Origin: a bacterium | GTDB lineage: Bacteria; RBG-13-66-14 | Assembly: GCA_026398675.1 (NCBI GenBank) | Contig: JAPLSK010000348.1 | Location: 1-10,996, forward strand | Direction: 5' to 3' | DNA: 10,996 nucleotides | Shown: piece by piece, positions 6,610-10,996 of the stretch | How the letters are laid out: every line of letters starts with the position of its first letter | How positions within the stretch are numbered: the stretch's first letter is position 1 | The notes under the pieces: generated by a model | What the model was told of the DNA's origin: nothing | Databases searched by the model: none | What the model saw: the letters and a program-made list of their open reading frames with translations, nothing else | Position numbers and translations under genes: made by a program

Positions 6610-6723
6610 CGAGATAAAGATGTGCCTTAGGCCGCAGTCATGCCCGACCGCAATTTCGACTCGCAAACCCGCCGAGAGCGACCCGCGGGCATCCGGCGCC
6701 GTGGGAAAGCCGCAGGGAGAACC
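6610..6723 (+). other. Long leader of the beta-propeller gene
   Basis: About 108 transcribed, apparently untranslated bases, much longer than the roughly 20-base leaders of other promoters here. It contains two 8-base palindromes (CCCGCGGG and CGGCGCCG) and a possible CTCG/CGAG stem. It ends with a good ribosome site, AGGGAG (6714-6719), 4 bases before the ATG. I recognise no riboswitch family in it. A regulatory role is possible but unproven. Confidence 0.35.
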
Positions 6724-6880
6724 ATGAAACGAATCGTCATCCACCAGGAAGAGCTGGAAATCATCCGCAAGGGCGCCCTCGGCGAGATAGACCGCCTGAC
6801 ATCCAAGCTCAAGGACACAATCAACAGCTACTTCCTCCGCTTCAAGACCGAGGACGTGCACACCTGGAGCATGTACTCAT
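6724..6880 (+). pseudogene. Displaced 5' end of the PQQ beta-propeller gene (frameshifted)
   Basis: About 52 codons begin at an ATG with an excellent Shine-Dalgarno (AGGGAG) and encode a helix (HQEELEIIRKGALGEIDRLTSKL...), then RFKTEDVHTWSMYS. The last part looks like the start of a PQQ blade. Its natural continuation (HVFTAAGDGNEFHCLDL...) is in the +1 frame at about 6878 onward. Read on without a shift, this frame runs to 7830 as Arg/Pro-rich sequence typical of a shadow frame. So codons 1-52 and the downstream frame were almost certainly one gene, interrupted near 6875-6882 by a net +1 (or -2) base change. This could be a mutation, an assembly error or recoding. No slippery sequence is obvious at the junction. 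Confidence 0.75.
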
Positions 6881-7780
6881 GTGTTCACCGCGGCGGGCGA
6901 CGGCAACGAGTTCCACTGCCTCGACCTGGAGTCGGGCGAGCTGCTCTGGAAGACCGTCTTCGACGCCAAAATCACGAGCCCCGCCGCCACCTCCTGGGAC
7001 GGCTTCGTCTACGTGCCCTGCGACGATCAGCACCTCTACTCCATCGGGATCGAGTCGGGCCTCATCCAGTGGAAGTTCCACCTGGACGACATCGTCCTCA
7101 ACACCCCCAGCGTGGACGGCACCAACGTCTTCCTCACCAGCCGCGAGGGATACCTGGTCGCCCTGGACGCCTCGCACTGCCAGCTCAAGTGGATCAGCCC
7201 CTGGGAGTCGGCGTTCAGCGAGCCCACCACCGGCGAGGTCAACATCTTCATCGGCACCTACGACGGCTGTCTGATGAGCGTCTGGCAGGGCTCCGGCGAC
7301 ATCAAGTGGAAGACGAAATCCCTGGGCCGGGCCACCAGCTCCGCCACCTTCGACTCCGGACGCCTCTTCTACTCCCTGCCCGAATCGGACAAAAGCCGGG
7401 GCTACCTCTACTGCCTCGACGCCGATACGGCGAAGATACTCTGGCGCCACGAGACAATCGCCTCGCTGACCTGCACCTCGGCCATCGCCAAGGACAACAT
7501 CTACATCGTGGCCCAGAACAACCTCGAATCGCTCACGGCCGCCGACGCCCAGAAGCGCTGGCGATTCGGCACCGAAACGCCCATCCGCTTCTGCCCCACG
7601 GTGATAGACCAGGCCGTCTTCATCACCAGCAAGGTGGGGTTCCTCCACGCGGTGGATACCGAGACGGGCAAAGAGCTCTGGTCGAAAGAGCTGGGCGCCG
7701 CGGTCATCGGCTCCAGCGCTTATGCCGACGGCACCCTGGTGCTGAACTGCGAGGACGGCAAGCTCTACGCCTTCGAGTAG
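6881..7780 (+). CDS. PQQ-like beta-propeller repeat protein, main frame
   Basis: A 299-residue frame built of PQQ-enzyme-type repeats (V[FY]xxxxDGxLxALDxxTGxxxW). I count eight, with blade cores near FTAAGDGNEFHCLD, VYVPCDDQHLYSIG, VFLTSREGYLVALD, IFIGTYDGCLMSVW, a longer fifth (LFYSLPESDKSRGYLYCLD), IYIVAQNNLESLTA, VFITSKVGFLHAVD and LVLNCEDGKLYAFE. Eight blades would close a full propeller. There is no signal peptide in this frame or in the upstream piece, so the protein may be cytoplasmic, unlike BamB or PQQ dehydrogenases. No catalytic domain is attached, so a binding or scaffolding role is likelier than enzyme activity. The GTG at 6881 is simply the first start in this frame and lacks a good ribosome site. 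The true start is probably the ATG at 6724, in another frame. Confidence 0.85.
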   Translation: MFTAAGDGNEFHCLDLESGELLWKTVFDAKITSPAATSWDGFVYVPCDDQHLYSIGIESGLIQWKFHLDDIVLNTPSVDGTNVFLTSREGYLVALDASHCQLKWISPWESAFSEPTTGEVNIFIGTYDGCLMSVWQGSGDIKWKTKSLGRATSSATFDSGRLFYSLPESDKSRGYLYCLDADTAKILWRHETIASLTCTSAIAKDNIYIVAQNNLESLTAADAQKRWRFGTETPIRFCPTVIDQAVFITSKVGFLHAVDTETGKELWSKELGAAVIGSSAYADGTLVLNCEDGKLYAFE

Positions 7781-7838
7781 GCAAAGGGGCCGAGACCTGC
7801 AACTGGCGCGGCGTCGTGAGCACGGGTTAAAACCCTCT

Positions 7839-7898
7839 CCCGTAGGGGCGACCCTCTGCGGTCGCCCGCGGGCGGGGACGGAGCCCCGCCCCTACGGG
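7839..7898. repeat. Compound palindromic repeat (two hairpins within 12-bp outer arms)
   Basis: The outer arms CCCGTAGGGGCG (7839-7850) and CGCCCCTACGGG (7887-7898) are perfect complements. Between and partly within them lie two hairpins: GCGACC/GGTCGC (7848-7865) and GGGCGGGG/CCCCGCCC (7870-7891). The alternative pairings are mutually exclusive at their edges. TCTTT follows, so on the plus strand it could also end transcription of the propeller gene. It is related to the GTAGGGGCGACC elements at 9839-10121. Confidence 0.75.
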
Positions 7899-7976
7899 TC
7901 TTTGATGAAACCCCTTGCCCCCCAGATGATGGGGACAGTGCCGCAACCCGACGGCGTTCTTTATCGTAGAAGAAAC

Positions 7977-8861
7977 ATGAGTCAGTTCACCGCTCTCGAA
8001 CACCGGCGCGCCGGCCCACTTTCGTCCCCGGTCGCCCTCTTCCTGTGTCCCGTCCTGTGGACGATTCTCGCCGGCTGCGCGCCGGAGAGCCCCACGGGGC
8101 GGGGGATAGACGAGCTGGCCTCCCTGGTGCGGGACAACCCCGACGACCCGGAGCTGCGCTTCCGCTTCGGCATGGCGTTCCTGGCCGAGGAGCCCCTGGA
8201 CTGGGAGCAGGCCGGCATCCAGTTCGGCCGCGCCGCCGAGCTCGCCCCGACTTTCACCGAGGCCCACTTCAACTACGGCATCTGCCTGGCCCGGACCGAA
8301 CGCTACCCGGAGGCCGAGAAGGCCTTCCGGCTGACCATCAGCCTCGACCCGAACTTCGCCCCGGCCTGGATCAACCTGGGGGTCATCCACCAGATAAACC
8401 ATCGCTTCGATGAGGCCCGCGACGCCTTTCAACGCGCCGCCAAGCTCGACCCGTCATCCTACGAGGCGGCCTTCAATCTGGGGTGCGCCCGCGACAACAT
8501 GCGCGACCTGCCGGGCGCCGTCGAGGCTTACGAGGCGGCTATAAAACTGCGTCCGGACCTGCCGCACGCATACGGCAACGTCGCCCGACTTTATTATCTG
8601 GCCGGGAGGTACTCGGACGCCGTCGCGCGGCTCGAGACCGCCCTCAAGCTCCAGCCCGACACGCCCGCAATCTACTACGATCTCTACCAGTGCCACCGGG
8701 AACTGGGCGACATCGCGAAATCCGAGGAGTATTATAAAACGGCGATTACCATTGACCCCCGCTACGCGGAAATCTACGGTGAGTCGAGGGAGTTCGTCAC
8801 CCTTCCCCAGGAGTTGATGATGACGACCCCTCACCCCGAGGAGGGCAAGGATGAAAATTAA
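7977..8861 (+). CDS. TPR-repeat lipoprotein (six TPRs)
   Basis: A 294-residue lipoprotein. The ATG at 7977 is chosen because it gives one signal peptide ending in LAGC (Cys34); earlier in-frame ATGs (7902, 7905, 7926, 7929) add an unlikely leader running from the repeat element. The ribosome site is weak (AGAAG, 6 bases away). After a short linker come six tetratricopeptide repeats (about 58-94, 95-128, 129-162, 163-196, 197-230, 231-264), with canonical A-x-x-x-L-G and A-I-x-L-x-P positions, and a charged tail. The fold is a protein-binding solenoid, probably membrane-tethered in the periplasm. The 3' end overlaps the next gene by 11 bp, whose ribosome site (GGAGG) lies inside this gene, so the two are translationally coupled. 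The protein is similar in design to the four-TPR lipoprotein at 2546-3205 but longer. Confidence 0.88.
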   Translation: MSQFTALEHRRAGPLSSPVALFLCPVLWTILAGCAPESPTGRGIDELASLVRDNPDDPELRFRFGMAFLAEEPLDWEQAGIQFGRAAELAPTFTEAHFNYGICLARTERYPEAEKAFRLTISLDPNFAPAWINLGVIHQINHRFDEARDAFQRAAKLDPSSYEAAFNLGCARDNMRDLPGAVEAYEAAIKLRPDLPHAYGNVARLYYLAGRYSDAVARLETALKLQPDTPAIYYDLYQCHRELGDIAKSEEYYKTAITIDPRYAEIYGESREFVTLPQELMMTTPHPEEGKDEN

Positions 8862-9222
8862 ACCTGTGACCGGCGTTCTGATGCTGGTCGCCGCCGCTGC
8901 GGCCGGCTACATCCTGTCAGTGGCCTGCTCCTACGACCCCGTCGGCATCACCAAGGAGGGAGCCGCGAAGGTAAAGGTCTACGAGATACCCGGCTCCAAC
9001 TTCCAGGGCAACCAGTACGTGGACTTCGACGAGCTCCACTTCGACCCCAACAACGACGATACCTCCCCCATGGTCCTCATCTACTCCGACCAGGGCACCG
9101 AGAAGGCCACCTGGTACCCGGTCTCGTCGAACGACTGGTACGTGCGCGACGGGGAGATGCACCTGGAAGCCGAGTCCAACTGGTGGTACCGGATCGTTAT
9201 CCTCTACCAGTTGGAGGAGTAA
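8851..9222 (+). CDS. Small secreted protein or lipoprotein of unknown function
   Basis: A 123-residue protein starting at an ATG with GGAGG about 7 bases upstream and overlapping the TPR gene by 11 bp. An N-terminal hydrophobic segment (about residues 6-25) ends at Cys26 in a weak lipobox (SVAC), so it is exported and may be lipidated. The mature part of about 97 residues is rich in Asp, Tyr and Trp and alternates like a beta sandwich: DELHFDP..., MVLIYSD, ATWYPV, VRDGEMHLE, WYRIVILYQL. I know no family for it. It shares an order of short motifs with the next gene product (DELHF/AELEY, IYSD/VWGD, RDGEMHLE/RNGQLYIY, YRIVI/YRVVI), suggesting tandem paralogy. Co-transcription with a TPR lipoprotein points to a shared envelope or surface role. 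Confidence 0.78.
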   Translation: MKIKPVTGVLMLVAAAAAGYILSVACSYDPVGITKEGAAKVKVYEIPGSNFQGNQYVDFDELHFDPNNDDTSPMVLIYSDQGTEKATWYPVSSNDWYVRDGEMHLEAESNWWYRIVILYQLEE

Positions 9223-9223
9223 G

Positions 9224-9622
9224 ATGCGCAGCACACGATTAATCATAGCGGCGGCGGTCCTCGCCCTGGTACTTTCGTCCTGCGAGGACCCGGAGACGAT
9301 CATCGAGCCCTTCGCCGGCCATGTCGCCTACGAGTTCACCCAGGCCGAAGTGGAGGCCGCCGGCGGATGGCTCCAGATTGCCGAGCTCGAATACAACTCG
9401 GTGGACGAGGCGCCCGGGGTCCAGGTCTGGGGCGACGGGGCCCAGGACGCCGACGACGACGGCGACGGGCCGGGAGAGCCGTACGCGCGCTGGGACCTGC
9501 TCGCTCCCGAGGATTCCCGACTCCGCAACGGCCAGCTGTACATCTACCTCTCCGATGATGACTCCGAGAACAGCCGCCACTACCGGGTGGTCATCTCCCG
9601 CCGGAGCCTGAACCTGGACTAG
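9224..9622 (+). CDS. Small lipoprotein with Asp-rich DxDxDG stretch
   Basis: A 132-residue lipoprotein starting one base after the previous stop, with GGAGGAG 4 bases upstream. The signal peptide is short and classic: MRSTRLIIAAAVLALVLSSC, Cys20 acylated. The mature part follows the same predicted strand order as the upstream gene product, but with an inserted acidic loop, GAQDADDDGDGPGEPY (about 83-98). Its DADDDG matches the DxDxDG calcium-loop pattern of EF-hand-like, dockerin and thrombospondin type 3 repeats. A single loop, with no second partner, makes calcium binding only a suggestion. It is the last gene of the unit, followed by about 590 bp of repeats. I know no family for it. Confidence 0.8.
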   Translation: MRSTRLIIAAAVLALVLSSCEDPETIIEPFAGHVAYEFTQAEVEAAGGWLQIAELEYNSVDEAPGVQVWGDGAQDADDDGDGPGEPYARWDLLAPEDSRLRNGQLYIYLSDDDSENSRHYRVVISRRSLNLD

Positions 9623-9692
9623 GGCGAATCCCCCTCCCCCTTTAGAGTGGGGATCTGTGAGGCGCGGGCTGGGAGAAGTTGCCGCTTGTCCT

Positions 9693-9820
9693 CTCTCCCT
9701 TCTAGGGAGAGGCGCGCCTGCGGGCCAGGGTGAGGGTCGCCGCATGTCCCCTCCCCCCTCTGGGGGGAGGGTGAGGGAGAGGGGTGGAAGCGGCGGGGAT
9801 TGAAATCCCCGCCCTACATT
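9693..9820. repeat. 128-bp direct repeat, copy 1 (three hairpins)
   Basis: The first copy of a repeat that recurs at 9916-10043 (offset 223 bp) with three mismatches. It holds three inverted repeats: CTCTCCC/GGGAGAG (9693-9711), CCCTCCCCCC/GGGGGGAGGG (9749-9771) and GGCGGGGATT/AATCCCCGCC (9792-9813). The last palindrome is perfect here. No open frame spans it, so it looks like a non-coding, possibly non-autonomous mobile repeat. Confidence 0.85.
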
Positions 9821-9843
9821 ACGAACCACACAACACCCCGTAG

Positions 9844-9865
9844 GGGCGACCGTCCACGGTCGCCC
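9844..9865. repeat. GGGCGACC-type palindrome
   Basis: Ten-base arms GGGCGACCGT and ACGGTCGCCC flank two bases, preceded by CCGTAG. It has the same core as the first hairpin of the compound element at 7839-7898. Confidence 0.75.
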
Positions 9866-9884
9866 GTTTGATTGCAACTCATAG

Positions 9885-9906
9885 GGGCCGACCTTTAGGT
9901 CGGCCC
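9885..9906. repeat. GGGCCGACC-type palindrome (variant)
   Basis: Ten-base arms GGGCCGACCT and AGGTCGGCCC flank two T bases, preceded by CATAG. It is the same size and layout as the neighbour at 9844, but with compensating changes in both arms, so the pairing rather than the exact sequence is kept. Confidence 0.75.
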
Positions 9907-9915
9907 GTAAACCCC

Positions 9916-10043
9916 CTCTCCCCTCTAGGGAGAGGCTCGCCTGCGGGCCAGGGTGAGGGTCGCCGCATGTCCCCTCCCCCCTCTGGGGGGAGGGTGAGGG
10001 AGAGGGGTGGAAGCGGCGGGGATTGAAATCCCCACCCTACATT
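9916..10043. repeat. 128-bp direct repeat, copy 2
   Basis: The second copy of the repeat at 9693-9820. The three differences are T to C near 9923, G to T in the GGCTCGCC segment, and G to A at 10034, which breaks one pair of the GGCGGGGATT hairpin. About 98% identity implies a recent duplication or insertion. Confidence 0.85.
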
Positions 10044-10059
10044 TAGCCGGACGAACATG

Positions 10060-10120
10060 GAGGTCCGCCCCTACGATCAACCGCGAAATCAACCCGCATG
10101 GGCGACCCCCAAGGTCGCCC
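10060..10120. repeat. Reversed and direct GTAGGGGC-family elements
   Basis: GGTCCGCCCCTACG (10062-10075) is the family's GTAGGGGCGGACC sequence in reverse orientation. A direct copy follows as GGGCGACC (10100-10107) and GGTCGCCC (10113-10120) with a 5-base loop. Both are degenerate compared with 9844-9865. Confidence 0.6.
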
Positions 10121-10176
10121 GTCGCTATTCATCTCACCCCTCGTCCCGGACTCCCCCCCGGTCGCACCCGCCGATT

Positions 10177-10185
10177 TGTTACAAT
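10177..10185 (+). promoter_or_regulatory. Extended -10 promoter of the aminotransferase gene
   Basis: TG, one base, then TACAAT (10180-10185) forms an extended -10 element. No good -35 is found 16-18 bases upstream, which is usual for this promoter type. Transcription would start near 10192, just before AAGGAGG (10197-10203), a perfect Shine-Dalgarno 5 bases from the GTG start. Confidence 0.65.
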
Positions 10186-10208
10186 AGCGGCGCCCGAAGG
10201 AGGGACCC

Positions 10209-10996
10209 GTGGATATTTCCCCCTCGCGCCGCCTGGCGTCCGTCAAGCCCTACATCTTCTCGGAGATGGCCCTCTGGCGCCGGGAGGCAGCGTCGAAGGG
10301 GCTGGAGATAGTAGACCTGGGCCGCGGCGGGCCGGACCTCGGCCCCGCGCCCGAGGTCGTCAAGGAGCTGGCCGTCACCGCGGCGGACCCCGCCCAGTAC
10401 TCCTACACCCCGTACACCGGCTCGCCGGAGCTCATCAGCGCCATCCGCGACTGGTACTCCCGCCGTTTCGGCGTGAAAATTTCCGACGACGACGTCGTTC
10501 TCCTGCCCGGCAGCAAGGGGGGGCTCTCCCGGCTAAACCTGGCGCTGGCCGACCCGGGCGATTTGGTGATTCTGCCCGACCCCGCTTTCCCGTCCTACCT
10601 GAGCTCGGCCCGGGTGGCGGGATTGGAGGTGCACCGGCTGGAGCTGAAGCCGGAGCTGGGGTGGCACCCCGATCTTTCCGAGATACCGAACGCGGTCGCC
10701 GAGCGGGCACGCTTCATCATCCTCAATTATCCCAACAACCCCACGGGCGCGGCGACGACGCCAAAGTTCCTCGTCAAATTGGTGGATTGGGCCAGACGCA
10801 CCCAGACCCTGGTAATCTACGACAACGCCTACCAGTTCATCGCCTTCGACGGCCACGGGCCGCTCTCGATTCTGTCCATCCCCGGAGCCGCCGAGGTGGC
10901 CGTCGAGTTCCACACCCTCTCCAAGGCCTACGGCATGGCCGGGGTGCGCATCGCCTTCGCGGCGGGGCACCCGCGGGCGGTGGCCGCGCTCAGGAA
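10209..10996 (+). CDS. LL-diaminopimelate aminotransferase-type class I/II aminotransferase (3' end cut)
   Basis: The first 262 codons of a PLP-dependent fold-type I aminotransferase. The GTG start has AAGGAGG 5 bases upstream. Visible landmarks are the substrate-side segment YTPYTG (66-71), the PLP phosphate region GSKGGL (101-106), NYPNNPTG (173-180) with the cofactor-ring Asn177, Asp205 and Tyr208 (YDNAYQFIAFDG), the Schiff-base Lys239 in EFHTLSKAYGMAGVR, and Arg247. The IAFDG and VEFHTLSK sections and the N-terminus (SRRLASVKPYIFSEM) match the DapL/aspartate aminotransferase branch. DapL converts tetrahydrodipicolinate and glutamate to LL-diaminopimelate for lysine and peptidoglycan. The usual GSKEG and RIGF read GSKGG and RIAF here, so substrate assignment (dapL versus another class I enzyme) is not certain. 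The gene is isolated from its left neighbours by repeats and its own promoter. Confidence 0.88.
   Translation, partial: MDISPSRRLASVKPYIFSEMALWRREAASKGLEIVDLGRGGPDLGPAPEVVKELAVTAADPAQYSYTPYTGSPELISAIRDWYSRRFGVKISDDDVVLLPGSKGGLSRLNLALADPGDLVILPDPAFPSYLSSARVAGLEVHRLELKPELGWHPDLSEIPNAVAERARFIILNYPNNPTGAATTPKFLVKLVDWARRTQTLVIYDNAYQFIAFDGHGPLSILSIPGAAEVAVEFHTLSKAYGMAGVRIAFAAGHPRAVAALR

Larger units (their letters stand above)
9623..10170. other. Repeat-rich non-coding region
   Basis: No convincing gene lies between the lipoprotein stop and the aminotransferase promoter. Frames crossing it are shadows of repeats. It opens with a weak inverted pair ATCCCC/GGGGAT (about 9628-9651) that could end the lipoprotein transcript. 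It then consists mainly of a 128-bp direct repeat present twice and several short palindromes, listed separately. Confidence 0.7.

Noticed and set aside
6610..6723. A riboswitch, such as a cyclic-di-GMP type, from the CGCAAACC-like stretch
   Set aside because: The conserved blocks are not in the expected order and the required stems could not be drawn.
6640..7830. A 396-codon frame containing the start of the propeller gene
   Set aside because: After about residue 80 it turns Arg/His/Pro-rich without structure, while the +2 frame shows eight PQQ repeats. Only the part from 6724 to about 6880 is real.
9693..10121. A CRISPR array or tRNA cluster in the repeat block
   Set aside because: There are two long copies and unequal palindromes, with no regular short repeat-spacer pattern, no cas genes and no tRNA fold.

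Overview
The window is G+C-rich bacterial DNA (by eye, not computed). It carries twelve recognisable genes or gene pieces, a block of intergenic palindromic repeats, and several sigma70-type promoters. Several proteins have lipoprotein-type signal peptides ending at a cysteine. With MreB, this suggests a rod-shaped bacterium, probably with an outer membrane. The many poorly conserved lipoproteins, the dispersed GTAGGGGCGACC-type palindromes, and the TPR, PQQ and PHP protein mix recall uncultured high-G+C candidate phyla. That is an impression, not a taxonomic result.

Left part, minus strand (1-2395): the 5' end of mreB (1-246, cut by the window edge). Upstream of it in the same direction is a largely disordered acidic/proline-rich protein (341-1354) with five copies of an EE[FY]xVP[AL]FD[ST] motif. 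Further upstream is a single-pass membrane protein (1558-2310) behind a near-consensus promoter.

Middle, plus strand (2492-6600): a divergent consensus-like promoter drives a four-TPR lipoprotein, followed by an overlapping probable lipoprotein of unknown function. After an 83-bp gap with a perfect 20-bp palindrome comes a membrane-anchored PHP-domain protein in which most of the expected metal ligands are replaced. It overlaps by 4 bp the gene for HemW, the radical-SAM heme chaperone.

Plus strand (6581-9622): a strong promoter embedded in the end of hemW leads to an eight-bladed PQQ-like beta-propeller gene whose first ~52 codons lie in a different frame from the rest (apparent frameshift). 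After a two-hairpin repeat comes a tightly packed three-gene set: a six-TPR lipoprotein and two small secreted proteins that look like distant tandem paralogues, the second with a DxDxDG calcium-loop-like stretch.

Right end (9623-10996): about 590 bp of non-coding repeats, including a 128-bp direct repeat present twice (223-bp period, three mismatches) and several GGGCGACC/GGTCGCCC palindromes. An extended -10 promoter and a perfect Shine-Dalgarno then start an LL-diaminopimelate-type aminotransferase, cut by the window end.

No tRNA, rRNA, CRISPR array, insertion sequence or phage gene was seen. The most unusual items are the multivalent motif protein beside mreB, the metal-ligand-depleted PHP protein beside hemW, the frameshifted propeller gene, and the duplicated repeat block.
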